Assembly: GCA_020438665.1 (NCBI GenBank)
Contig: JAGQUE010000149.1
Location: forward strand, 1 to 11,227
Direction: 5' to 3'
Source of the DNA: Nocardioidaceae bacterium
GTDB taxonomy: Bacteria; Actinomycetota; Actinomycetes; Propionibacteriales; Nocardioidaceae
Length of the DNA: 11,227 nt
Shown: in pieces, positions 1 through 6,682 of the stretch
Numbering within the stretch: position 1 is the stretch's first letter
How the letters are laid out: each line of letters opens with the position of its first letter
Position numbers and translations under genes: made by a program
Notes under the pieces: model-generated
What the model saw: only the letters and a program-made list of their open reading frames with translations
What the model was told of the DNA's origin: nothing
Database searches by the model: none

Positions 1-1021
1 GCCAGAAGTCGCGGAAGTAGAAGTGCCCGCTGTGCTCGCCGCCGAAGATGGCGTCGGTGTCGGCCATGGTGGCCTTGATGAAGGAGTGGCCGACCCGGGT
101 GCGGATGGGGTGTCCGCCCAGCTGCCGCACGATCTCGGGGACGGCCCGGCTGGTGATCAGGTTGTGGATCACGGTGGCGCCGGGCTCCTTGGCCAGCTCG
201 CGGGCGGCGATGAGGGCTGTCAGCGCCGACGGCGAGACGGCCTCGCCCCGCTCGTCGACCACGAAGCACCGGTCGGCGTCGCCGTCGAAGGCGAGCCCGA
301 GGTCGGCACGCTCGGCGAGGACCCGCTCCTCGAGGTCGCGCAGGTTCTCCGGCTCGATCGGGTTGGCCTCGTGGTGGGGGAAGCTGCCGTCGAGCTCGAA
401 ATAGAGCGGCACCATCTCGATCCGCTCGTGCAGCGGTCCCAGCACGGCGGGCGCCGTCAGGCCGGCCATGCCGTTGCCGGCGTCGACCACGATCTTGAGC
501 GGCCGGCCGAGGACCGGGGCCAGCATCCGCACCTGGTCGGCATAGGCCTCGAGCACGTCGGTCTCGTCGATCCGGCCGCGGGTGGCGGCGCGGACGGGCT
601 GGCCCGTGGCGACGGCGTCGCGGATCGCGGACAGCCCGGTGTCGGCACCGACGGGCCTGGCCTGGGAGCGGCACAGCTTGATGCCGTTGTAGTGCGCAGG
701 GTTGTGGCTCGCGGTGAACATGGCGCCGGCACGGTCGAGGTGGCCGGACGCGAAGTAGAGCTGGTCGGTCGACGCCAGGCCGATGTGGGTGACGTCGGCG
801 CCGGCGAGTGCGGCCCCTTCGGCGAAGGCGGCGGCGAGGCCGGCGGAGCTCGGGCGCATGTCCTGGCCGACGACGATCGCCGGGACCCCGGTGACGGTGA
901 CGAAGGCGTTGCCGACGGCGTGGGCGAGCCGCTCGTCGAGCTGCTCGGGGACAAGGCCGCGCACGTCGTAGGCCTTGAACACCGCGTCGAGGCGCTGCGA
1001 GAGGGCACTCGACGTGGGCAT
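1..1021 (-). CDS. manB: Phosphomannomutase/phosphoglucomutase (3' end beyond window)
   Basis: Alpha-D-phosphohexomutase that interconverts mannose-6-phosphate and mannose-1-phosphate in the cytoplasm, supplying the substrate for the ManC encoded further right. 340 codons are visible with no stop before the left edge, against about 455-475 residues in the family, so the last quarter (phosphate-binding C-terminal domain) is outside. Seen motifs: YDVRG near residues 18-22, the phosphoserine loop TASHNP with active Ser105, the metal-binding loop DGDADR at 246-251, and the sugar-binding loop GGEHSGH at 327-333. The ATG at 1021 is chosen because homology begins right after it and a TAGTCT -10 element lies 7 bases upstream. 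It lies 33 bases downstream of the DUF3499 gene on the same strand, so it may be both co-transcribed and independently started. PMM versus PGM specificity cannot be read from sequence; the manC linkage favours mannose. No frameshift seen. Confidence 0.95.
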   Translation of the reverse strand, partial: MPTSSALSQRLDAVFKAYDVRGLVPEQLDERLAHAVGNAFVTVTGVPAIVVGQDMRPSSAGLAAAFAEGAALAGADVTHIGLASTDQLYFASGHLDRAGAMFTASHNPAHYNGIKLCRSQARPVGADTGLSAIRDAVATGQPVRAATRGRIDETDVLEAYADQVRMLAPVLGRPLKIVVDAGNGMAGLTAPAVLGPLHERIEMVPLYFELDGSFPHHEANPIEPENLRDLEERVLAERADLGLAFDGDADRCFVVDERGEAVSPSALTALIAARELAKEPGATVIHNLITSRAVPEIVRQLGGHPIRTRVGHSFIKATMADTDAIFGGEHSGHFYFRDFW

Positions 1022-1028
1022 GGTGGTC

Positions 1029-1034
1029 AGACTA
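1029..1034 (-). promoter_or_regulatory. Putative -10 element of a leaderless manB promoter
   Basis: Minus-strand TAGTCT matches the actinobacterial TANNNT -10 pattern and is followed by 7 bases and then the manB ATG, which would put the transcription start at or next to the start codon. No convincing -35 hexamer and no Shine-Dalgarno sequence are visible. It lies in the 33-base gap after the DUF3499 stop codon, so it would be an internal promoter of that gene pair. Confidence 0.45.
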
Positions 1035-1054
1035 TCCGCCCTCGTCGGGTGGTC

Positions 1055-1414
1055 TCACTCGGTGGTGAGGACGCGCAGATGTCCGCGACGTGCGGTCTCG
1101 CGGCCCGTCTCGGCCGCCGGTTGTACGACGGGAGCGGGCGCGGGGCGGGCGGCCTCGCGGACGGCGTCGGCGAGGGCGAGCAGGTCGTCCTCGCGGGGCC
1201 CGACCGTCGCCGGGTCGGGCGCGAGCCGCAGCACCTCCCAGCCGCGGGGCGCGGACAGCCTCTCGCTGTGCAGGCCGCACAGGTCATAGGCGTGAGGCTC
1301 GGCATAGAGCGCGAGCGGGCCGAGGACGGCGGTCTGGTCGGCATAGACATAGGTCAGCGTCGCGACCGCCGGACGGCCGCACGCGGTGCGCGAGCAGCGG
1401 CGTGAGGGAGTCAC
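1055..1414 (-). CDS. DUF3499 family protein
   Basis: A 119-residue protein of the actinobacterial DUF3499 family, recognised by RRCSRTACGRPA at residues 5-16, the stretch TLTYVYAD (19-26), and YDLCGLHSERL at 43-53. Function is unknown. C7 and C12 (CX4C) plus C46 and H49 (CX2H) form a plausible zinc-ribbon-like site; metal binding is inference. The C-terminal third is Ala/Pro/Arg-rich and probably disordered. It starts at a GTG preceded at 7 bases by a TACCGT -10 element and has no Shine-Dalgarno sequence. No signal peptide or membrane segment is seen, so it is probably cytoplasmic. It sits directly upstream of manB and divergent from the zincin-like gene, an arrangement I recall from the M. 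tuberculosis Rv3257c-Rv3259 region. Confidence 0.9.
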   Translation of the reverse strand: MTPSRRCSRTACGRPAVATLTYVYADQTAVLGPLALYAEPHAYDLCGLHSERLSAPRGWEVLRLAPDPATVGPREDDLLALADAVREAARPAPAPVVQPAAETGRETARRGHLRVLTTE

Positions 1415-1421
1415 GCGGCCG

Positions 1422-1427
1422 ACGGTA
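1422..1427 (-). promoter_or_regulatory. Putative -10 element of a leaderless DUF3499 promoter
   Basis: Minus-strand TACCGT fits TANNNT and ends 7 bases before the GTG start at 1414. The 49-base gap to the divergent zincin-like gene holds this element and a second -10 on the other strand, with no evident -35 for either. Confidence 0.4.
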
Positions 1428-1451
1428 CCGCCCGATCGCGCCAGGTCCGAT

Positions 1452-1457
1452 TAGGCT
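1452..1457 (+). promoter_or_regulatory. Putative -10 element of a leaderless promoter for the zincin-like gene
   Basis: Plus-strand TAGGCT followed by 6 bases and then the GTG start at 1464. The same hexamer at similar spacing precedes the glycosyltransferase and manC, which makes chance less likely. No Shine-Dalgarno sequence is present. Confidence 0.5.
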
Positions 1458-1463
1458 CGCGGT

Positions 1464-1901
1464 GTGCAGGAACAGCGGCCGGCCCGTCGGCGCACCCGGG
1501 ACCGGCGAGGTCGCGGGATGCGCGGCCCAGCGGTGCTCCCCGAGCGCCTCGGCACGCCGGCGCTCACGACGCCGCGCGAACGGTTCGACGCCGTCGTCCT
1601 CGACGTGGTCGCCGATCTCGAGGAGCGCTGGGCCGACCGCCTCGGTCTGGTCGAGTACGCCGTCGAGGACGCCCCGCAGATCCCCGACGACTGGGGCACC
1701 GCGACGGTGCCGCTGTCGTCGCTGGTGCGCGGCAGCGGGGCGACGCCGACCCGGATCGTGGTGTTCCGGCGCCCGATCGAGCACCGAGCGGAGACGCGGA
1801 CCGACCTCGAGGCGATGGTGCACGCCGTGGTCGTCGAGCAGGTCGCGGAGCTGTTGGGTCTGCGCCCCGACGAGGTGGACCCGCGCTATGAGCCGGACTG
1901 A
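1464..1901 (+). CDS. Zincin-fold (metallopeptidase family) protein lacking HExxH
   Basis: A 145-residue protein resembling the small bacterial zincin/metallopeptidase family (PF06262-like) in the central block FDAVVLDVVADLEERW (41-56), the PIPDDW-like segment QIPDDW (72-77), the IVVFRRPIE strand (98-106) and the C-terminal helix LEAMVHAVVVEQVAELLGL. Family members carry HExxHHFG in that helix; here the equivalent positions read EQVAE (125-129), so the zinc ligands and catalytic Glu are absent and peptidase activity is not expected. The basic, Arg-rich first 20 residues look disordered; an ATG at codon 19 is an alternative start, but the upstream GTG has a well-placed TAGGCT element. It is divergent from DUF3499, and its last 16 bases overlap the convergent DUF5719 gene. 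A structural or regulatory role is possible but unproven. Family assignment is from memory of motif patterns. Confidence 0.8.
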   Translation: MQEQRPARRRTRDRRGRGMRGPAVLPERLGTPALTTPRERFDAVVLDVVADLEERWADRLGLVEYAVEDAPQIPDDWGTATVPLSSLVRGSGATPTRIVVFRRPIEHRAETRTDLEAMVHAVVVEQVAELLGLRPDEVDPRYEPD

Positions 1902-3349
1902 CCGGTCACGCCCAGCACCGGTCCGACGTACGGCGCGAGGGAGTGCCTCGGCAGGTCGGTGACGGGGAGGACCGTCGCACCGTCGCGGTCGGCGAGGACG
2001 ATCGCCGCGGAGATGGTCGTCCCCGACGGCAGCACGGTGACGAGGGCCGCGCCGTCGGGGAGCGCGATCTCCTCGCCGGCGTCCGGTGTCACGTCGACGG
2101 CCCGGTCGAGCAGGGAGGTGCCGTCGGCGTCGAAGACGTCGACCTGGACGGTGCCGGCGGCGGCGGCTCCCGCGAGGACGAGCGTTCCGGTGCCGTCGGG
2201 CACGAGCGCAGCGCCGCGGTCCTCGAGCCGGACGGCCGACGGGGTGGCGGCCGGGTCGCCGTCGATGGTCGCCGAGAGCGAGGCCGTCACGGGCTCAGTG
2301 GCGGTCACGACGAGCCCGAGCGATCCTCGCGCGACCTTGGTGGCCAGGGCGCCGTCGAGGGGCACCGGAACGACACCCCCGGGGCGGATCCGGATCTCCT
2401 CGACGTCGGCCGGCGTGAAGACGTTGGTGTCCGTGACGAACTGGAGCGTGGCGACCGCCTCGTTGTCGTTGGGGTTGGCGAGGACCAGTGTGCGGGTTCC
2501 GTCGCCGGGGGGAAGGCCCAGGACGAGGTTGGTCAGCGACGGCTCCGCCTGGCCGGCGACCCAGTCGTGGCGCTGCTCCTCCTCCTGGAGCCCGACACGG
2601 TCGATGACGCTGACGGTGGCGCGACCGCGCGAGACGTCGGCACGGACGGCCAGGAAGCCGCGCCGGGGCAGCACACTGGCCAGGTCGATGGTGACGGTGC
2701 CGAGCCCGGGGACGCTGATGCCTTTGAGGTCGGAGGCCTCGAGCTCGCCGCGCCCGGAATAGACGGTCAGGTCGACGACGGCCGCCCCGGTGTCGGGGTT
2801 GTCGAGCTCGAGCACGGAGTCGTGGTCCAGCCGTGCCCCCAGCCCGGTGAACCAGGTCTCGGCGGTCGGCTCGGGACACGAGACCGCGGCCAGCGGCGAG
2901 GCGTCCGAGCGGGTGGCGACCAGACCGACGGCCGGCTCTTCCACCGCGCTGAGCGCCACGGGGGCGAGCGCCTCCCGCGTGGCGACGGCGTTGCCGCCGA
3001 CCTTGACCCCCTCGGGCGGAGGCGAGGACTCGAGGAGCTCGCGCAGCCGGACCCGCCCCTCGGTGCCCTCGGCGTTGGCGATCATCACGGGCCCCGCATC
3101 GGTCGCACCGGGACAGACCCGGTCGATCCGCTCGAGCTGCCCCTCGGTCGGGGGCTGGACGACGGTGACGCTCTCGCGGGGCCCGACGAGTAGGGCACCA
3201 CCGAGCGCGAGCAGCGGGAGCGCGGCGGCGAGCACCGTGACCGTGTCGGGTCGGCGGCGCGACCGTCCCGCGGAACGCCGACCGCGACGCGCTGTCGGCT
3301 CGGGGGCCGACGGAGCCGGGGTGGGGGCCGGGGTGGGCGGCGGGGTCAT
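1886..3349 (-). CDS. DUF5719 family membrane-anchored protein
   Basis: A 487-residue protein. Layout: Pro/Ala-rich then Arg-rich cytoplasmic N-terminus (1-34), one hydrophobic segment (about 36-56, rich in Leu/Ala) acting as signal anchor, then a large extracytoplasmic beta-rich part with almost no further hydrophobic runs. Two cysteines (79 and 158) could form a disulfide outside the membrane. At least two, probably three, similar modules repeat: about 178-252, 286-363 and 388-457, the first two each opening with an L.L.NP motif. The ATG start overlaps the glycosyltransferase stop as ATGA, implying translational coupling and a shared role. The family (DUF5719, actinobacterial) has no known function as far as I know; I infer a cell-surface partner of the glycosyltransferase. 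Its stop overlaps the convergent zincin-like gene by 16 bases. Confidence 0.85.
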   Translation of the reverse strand: MTPPPTPAPTPAPSAPEPTARRGRRSAGRSRRRPDTVTVLAAALPLLALGGALLVGPRESVTVVQPPTEGQLERIDRVCPGATDAGPVMIANAEGTEGRVRLRELLESSPPPEGVKVGGNAVATREALAPVALSAVEEPAVGLVATRSDASPLAAVSCPEPTAETWFTGLGARLDHDSVLELDNPDTGAAVVDLTVYSGRGELEASDLKGISVPGLGTVTIDLASVLPRRGFLAVRADVSRGRATVSVIDRVGLQEEEQRHDWVAGQAEPSLTNLVLGLPPGDGTRTLVLANPNDNEAVATLQFVTDTNVFTPADVEEIRIRPGGVVPVPLDGALATKVARGSLGLVVTATEPVTASLSATIDGDPAATPSAVRLEDRGAALVPDGTGTLVLAGAAAAGTVQVDVFDADGTSLLDRAVDVTPDAGEEIALPDGAALVTVLPSGTTISAAIVLADRDGATVLPVTDLPRHSLAPYVGPVLGVTGQSGS

Positions 3350-6180
3350 CGCGGCCGCCTCCTCGTCAGCGTCGGGGCGCAGAGCACAAGGACGAGCACC
3401 AGCCCGATCAGCTGGGCGATCACGAGGATCGTGCGCAGCACCGAGCCGGGCCCGACGACGGCGTCACGGGCGAGGTTGCGCTCGACGTGCCACGCCCGCG
3501 TGCTGCGGTCACTGGCGCTGGCCTGGCTGAGCCCGGCCGTGGCGTCGAGGGTGGCGGCGACCTGGGGATCGGCCGGAGCGGCCAGGACGACGTACTCGAT
3601 CCCGGCGTCGCTGAGCGCGCCGGAGGACGAACCGGTGGGGCGGGCGACGAGGGTGCGGACGGCGTCGGTGAACTCGGTGTCCTCGGGCGTCAGCGCCTCG
3701 ATCTCGTCCTCCCCGAGGGTGGTGCCGTCGCCGCGGCGGACGGTGTAGCCGAGCCCGTCGGCGACGGTGCCGCGCAGGATCAGCACGCCGTGCTGGCTGC
3801 CCTCCAACGAGCTGTCGACCATGTAGGCCGGCACCGTGTCGTCGGGCTCGGTGGTCAGCGAGTCGTGGCCGCCGAGCATGAACCAGCCGGTGCCGACGAG
3901 CACCATGGCGCCCAGGAGCAGCGTGCCCGCGGCGCCGACGGCGCGTCGCCAGGCTCCGCTGAGCTGATGGGTCAGCTCCTCGGCGGCGAGGACGACGGCC
4001 GTGATGAACGCGCCCTGGACGACGACGACCAGCACGCCCAGCCCCGGCCGGGTCGTTCCCCCGATGACCGGGATGCTGACCAGCGAGAGAAGCAGGGCGA
4101 CACCAACCGCCACGACAGCGATGATCCAGGCGCCGGTCACGAGGAGCCGCGGCCCGCGCGGCAGCAGCGCCAGGACAGCCAGTGCCGCGACGACGGCGCC
4201 GAGATAGAACGGCGCGGGGTCACCGGCGGCGACCCCGGTGAGGAGGTCCCACCGGGAGATGGAGGCCGCCGGGAGCCGGCCGGCCTCGAGGAGGAGGCCG
4301 CCGGGCCGCCCCTGGAGGAGCAGGGGCAGGACCCACGGGAGCAGCAGCAGGACCGCCACCCCCACGGCGACGAGTGGCGGCCCCGCGACGGAGCGCTGGC
4401 GCACGGCGGCGGGACTGATGGCCAGGGCGAGCGAGAGCACCACCACCGCGACCACCAGCACCGTCAGCCAGAGCGCCGGGGTGAAGGCGCTGGCCAGCGA
4501 CAGGAGCAGGCCGGTGCGCCACCCGGCTCGCCAGCGCCGGTCCGGTTCGGGGTCGCCGAACCCGAGGGCCGCGTGGGCGATCCAGGGCAGCAGCGCGGTG
4601 GACACCACGGTGCCGAGCCGGCCCTCACCCCAGGCGCCGCTGGTGATGGGGAGGAGGGCATAGACGACCGCGCCCCATGCCAGCACCCAGCGCGACGCGC
4701 CCTCGGCGCTGCGCAGGTGGCCTGCGACGCGAAGGAAGCGCCAGGCGCCCCAGAGCGCCACCGGCACCGACAGCACCAGCACGAGCGAGACGAGCAGCGG
4801 GGCGTCGCCGCCGAGCAGCGACCCCCCGACCGCCAGCGGCAGCAGATAGGCCGGCGCCGGGACGTCGGTTCCGTTGAGCAGGGCGTGCCAGTGCTCGACA
4901 TAGGTGCCCCACCACGACGATGCCGCCAGCGGTGCCGGGGAGAGCCCCGCGCCGGAGACGTGGCCCCATGCCGCCCGGGAGCCGATCAGCGCGGCGACCA
5001 CGAACAGCGCGAGCAGCACGGCGACCGGGTTGGTCAGGAAGCGCACGACGATGCCCGAGTCCTCCGCGAGCTCGTCCTCGTCCTGGACGCGATGGACGGG
5101 GCCGCCCTCGGCCCCGAACTTGGCCGCGCGCCGTCGTTCGGCGACGTCCTGGGCCTGGAGGGTCACGGCGGCGGCGAGGTCGCTGAGGAAGTCCAGCCCG
5201 TGCCGATAGGGCAGCCACCCGGGTGCGAGGAGCGGCTTGACCTCGTCGCGGTCGACGGTGACCCGGTCGCGTCGCTTGCGGCGGGCCGCCGCGATCTGAC
5301 CGGGGTGGGCATAGATCGACAGCAGGGCGGCCAGCTCGTCGAGCGCCTCGCCCACGGACCGCACGAGCAGGAAGCCGATCACCCGCCAGAACGTGCCGAA
5401 GGCAAGTCGGATGGTCCGCCACAGCAGGAACCGCGACGGCGAGTTGGCCAGGAGCGTGAACAGTGCGCTGCGGCGTTCTTGGAAGTGGGTGTGGCGACCG
5501 GTCAGCGGGGTCTGGCGCAGGCCGCGATGGGCCGCCTCGGCGTGGAAGACGACCGCCTGCGGCACGATCACCGTGTGGCGACCCGCGAGCGCTGCGCGCC
5601 AGCCGAAGTCGAGGTCGTTGCCAAAGATCGGCAGCTCCCGGTCGAACCCGCCCAGCTCCTCGAGCACCCACCGCCGCACCAGCATCCCGGCCGTGTTGAC
5701 GGCGAGCACCCGTCGCTGGTCGTCGTGCTGCCCCTGGTCGTACTCCCCACGCTCGAGCCCGGTCTCGCGGCGACCGGTCCCGGTGATGGTGATGCCGAGC
5801 TCGAGCAGCCGCCTGAGCGACGGCCACTCGCGCAGCTTGGGCCCGAAGATGTCGGCCTCGGGGTGGGCCCGCGCCGCCGCGAGGAGCTCCTCCAGCGCCG
5901 TCGGCGCCGGGTTGGCATCGTCGTGGAGCAGCCAGACCCAGTCACTGTCGGTGGCGTCGAGCCCGAGCTGGACGGCGTCGCCGTAGGACGTGCTGCGCGG
6001 CGCGGTGTGCAGCGCGTCGCGACCCCAGGCGTCGGTGATCAGCTGGGGGCTCTCGTCCTTGCTGCCGGTGTCGACGGCGACCCGCACATCGACGGGCACG
6101 GTCTGCGCAGCGATCCCCTCGAGCACGGCGGGCAGCCAGGTGGCGCCACCGTGGCTGACCAGGAGCGCCGCGACAGTCAC
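3346..6180 (-). CDS. Family 2 glycosyltransferase with multi-pass membrane domain
   Basis: A 944-residue protein in three parts. Residues 1-240 are a cytoplasmic GT-A domain: ALLVSHGG start, VAVDTGSKDES (34-44) nucleotide site, HDDA (86-89) as the DXD-type metal motif, and GNDLDFGWR (187-195) as the acceptor/catalytic-base region, as in rhamnosyl/galactofuranosyl-type GT2 enzymes. Residues about 383-770 hold roughly ten hydrophobic membrane spans. About 771-910 is a polar, probably extracytoplasmic domain, then a last span (912-934) and a basic tail. Start: GTG at 6180; an in-frame TAG four codons upstream rules out a longer protein, and that TAG is part of a TAGGCT -10 element 6 bases before the GTG. 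It lies 64 bases after whiB on the same strand and overlaps the DUF5719 start by 4 bases. Donor and acceptor are unknown; nearby manB/manC make GDP-mannose a possibility only. Confidence 0.92.
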   Translation of the reverse strand: MTVAALLVSHGGATWLPAVLEGIAAQTVPVDVRVAVDTGSKDESPQLITDAWGRDALHTAPRSTSYGDAVQLGLDATDSDWVWLLHDDANPAPTALEELLAAARAHPEADIFGPKLREWPSLRRLLELGITITGTGRRETGLERGEYDQGQHDDQRRVLAVNTAGMLVRRWVLEELGGFDRELPIFGNDLDFGWRAALAGRHTVIVPQAVVFHAEAAHRGLRQTPLTGRHTHFQERRSALFTLLANSPSRFLLWRTIRLAFGTFWRVIGFLLVRSVGEALDELAALLSIYAHPGQIAAARRKRRDRVTVDRDEVKPLLAPGWLPYRHGLDFLSDLAAAVTLQAQDVAERRRAAKFGAEGGPVHRVQDEDELAEDSGIVVRFLTNPVAVLLALFVVAALIGSRAAWGHVSGAGLSPAPLAASSWWGTYVEHWHALLNGTDVPAPAYLLPLAVGGSLLGGDAPLLVSLVLVLSVPVALWGAWRFLRVAGHLRSAEGASRWVLAWGAVVYALLPITSGAWGEGRLGTVVSTALLPWIAHAALGFGDPEPDRRWRAGWRTGLLLSLASAFTPALWLTVLVVAVVVLSLALAISPAAVRQRSVAGPPLVAVGVAVLLLLPWVLPLLLQGRPGGLLLEAGRLPAASISRWDLLTGVAAGDPAPFYLGAVVAALAVLALLPRGPRLLVTGAWIIAVVAVGVALLLSLVSIPVIGGTTRPGLGVLVVVVQGAFITAVVLAAEELTHQLSGAWRRAVGAAGTLLLGAMVLVGTGWFMLGGHDSLTTEPDDTVPAYMVDSSLEGSQHGVLILRGTVADGLGYTVRRGDGTTLGEDEIEALTPEDTEFTDAVRTLVARPTGSSSGALSDAGIEYVVLAAPADPQVAATLDATAGLSQASASDRSTRAWHVERNLARDAVVGPGSVLRTILVIAQLIGLVLVLVLCAPTLTRRRPR

Positions 6181-6186
6181 CGGAGC

Positions 6187-6192
6187 AGCCTA
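6187..6192 (-). promoter_or_regulatory. Putative -10 element of a leaderless glycosyltransferase promoter
   Basis: Minus-strand TAGGCT, then 6 bases (GCTCCG), then the GTG start at 6180. It is identical in hexamer and spacing to the element before the zincin-like gene. It would let the glycosyltransferase/DUF5719 pair be transcribed independently of whiB. No clear -35 is seen. Confidence 0.5.
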
Positions 6193-6210
6193 GCGAGGGG
6201 ACCCGAGCCC

Positions 6211-6225
6211 CCGGCTGGAGGCCGG
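6211..6225 (-). terminator. Weak GC hairpin after whiB
   Basis: CCGGC, a 5-base loop, then GCCGG forms a perfect 5-bp stem 20 bases after the whiB stop. There is no T tract behind it on the minus strand, so it is at best a weak or factor-assisted terminator. It may equally be chance in GC-rich DNA. Confidence 0.2.
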
Positions 6226-6244
6226 TGAGCGACGTCGGCGCCGG

Positions 6245-6499
6245 TCAGACGACGCGCTTCTTGAGCTTGCGGCGCTCGCGCTCGGACAGGCCGCCCCAGA
6301 TCCCGAAGCGCTCGTCGTTCATCAGCGCGTACTCGAGGCAGTCCTGGCGGACGTCACAGGTCTGACAGACCTTCTTGGCCTCGCGGGTGGAGCCGCCCTT
6401 CTCGGGGAAGAACGCTTCGGGGTCGGTCTGAGCGCACAGCGCTCGTTCCTGCCAGCCCGCTTCTTCGGCGTCCGGCTCGAGAAGGAAAAGTTCTCGCAC
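6245..6499 (-). CDS. whiB: WhiB-family iron-sulfur transcriptional regulator (WhiB/WhiB2 type)
   Basis: An 84-residue Wbl protein. Cysteines C22, C45, C48 and C54 (CX22CX2CX5C) ligate a [4Fe-4S] cluster; the GIWGGL turn is at 66-71 and a basic tail (RRKLKKR, 76-82) follows. The segment GWQERALCAQTDPE.FFPEKGGSTREAKKVC is close to Streptomyces WhiB and mycobacterial WhiB2/WhmD rather than WhiB1. Those orthologues control sporulation septation or cell division, WhiB acting with WhiA. Start: GTG at 6499, because GAAAGGG lies 8 bases upstream and homologues begin with a similar short acidic N-terminus; a longer in-frame reading (to 6598) would run back through the -10 element. It is divergent from fbiA/cofD across 183 bases. 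It has its own strong promoter and a leader of about 70 bases, unlike most genes here. Confidence 0.96.
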   Translation of the reverse strand: MRELFLLEPDAEEAGWQERALCAQTDPEAFFPEKGGSTREAKKVCQTCDVRQDCLEYALMNDERFGIWGGLSERERRKLKKRVV

Positions 6500-6507
6500 G
6501 GTGTTCG

Positions 6508-6514
6508 CCCTTTC
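6508..6514 (-). promoter_or_regulatory. Shine-Dalgarno sequence of whiB
   Basis: Minus-strand GAAAGGG with 8 bases to the GTG at 6499. This decides the start of WhiB in favour of an 84-residue protein. Confidence 0.6.
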
Positions 6515-6570
6515 GACCCGATGGTGCGTGTTCCCCACCGGTACCCCGGGGCGGGGCACCGAAAACACAC

Positions 6571-6599
6571 TGTGGGAATTACAGTCCTGTGGTCCCACA
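6571..6599. repeat. Operator-like inverted repeat in the whiB promoter
   Basis: TGTGGGA at 6571-6577 and TCCCACA at 6593-6599 are perfect inverted copies whose centres are 22 bases apart, about two helical turns. The inner part TGTGG-TC-CCACA (6588-6599) is itself a 5+5 palindrome sitting in the promoter spacer next to the -35, and a third TGTGG half-site lies at the predicted transcription start. The placement suggests a binding site for a regulator, which I cannot name; it does not match sites I know for BldD, WhiA or MtrA. Confidence 0.5.
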
Positions 6600-6606
6600 A
6601 AGTCAA
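6578..6606 (-). promoter_or_regulatory. whiB promoter (sigma-70/HrdB-like)
   Basis: Minus-strand TTGACT (6601-6606), a 17-base spacer and TGTAAT (6578-6583). Each hexamer matches its consensus in five of six positions with ideal spacing, the best promoter in the window. Predicted transcription start near 6571, giving a leader of about 72 bases before the GTG at 6499. The spacer contains a near-palindrome that could be an operator. Confidence 0.65.
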
Positions 6607-6615
6607 GCCCGGATC

Positions 6616-6624
6616 TGGTATGAG
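6616..6624 (+). promoter_or_regulatory. Possible extended -10 for fbiA/cofD
   Basis: TGGTATGAG resembles an extended -10 (TG, one base, TATGAG), matching TATAAT in four of six positions. No -35 is recognisable. Use of this element would give a leader of about 50 bases carrying two inverted repeats. It lies back to back with the whiB -35. Confidence 0.3.
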
Positions 6625-6642
6625 GTGTGGACTAGACCGGCC

Positions 6643-6658
6643 CCACGCCCCCGCGTGG
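6643..6658 (+). repeat. Hairpin in the fbiA/cofD leader
   Basis: CCACGC, loop CCCC, GCGTGG: a perfect 6-bp stem ending 24 bases before the ATG. It could fold in the leader RNA. No known riboswitch pattern was recognised. Confidence 0.4.
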
Positions 6659-6661
6659 ACC

Positions 6662-6671
6662 GCCGTACGGC
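6662..6671. repeat. Palindrome upstream of fbiA/cofD
   Basis: GCCGTACGGC is a perfect 10-base palindrome ending 11 bases before the start, immediately before the AGGG-containing ribosome binding region. It may be an operator half or may tune access to the Shine-Dalgarno sequence. Confidence 0.4.
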
Positions 6672-6682
6672 AGGGTTGGACC

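Noticed and set aside
23..1405. A 460-codon plus-strand frame across manB and DUF3499
   Set aside because: It is antisense to two recognised genes, has no family resemblance, and spans both genes and their gap.
3487..6228. A 913-codon open frame on the plus strand opposite the glycosyltransferase
   Set aside because: It is a shadow of a GC-rich gene: composition is Gly/Arg/Glu/Gln-rich without domains, while the minus strand has clear GT2 motifs and membrane spans.
6245..6598. A 117-residue WhiB with an earlier start
   Set aside because: The extra N-terminal part overlaps the -10 element and predicted transcription start of whiB; the GTG at 6499 has a Shine-Dalgarno sequence.
6521..6682. 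N-terminal extension of FbiA/CofD
   Set aside because: This region contains the whiB promoter and inverted repeats, and FbiA homology and usual length fit the ATG at 6683.
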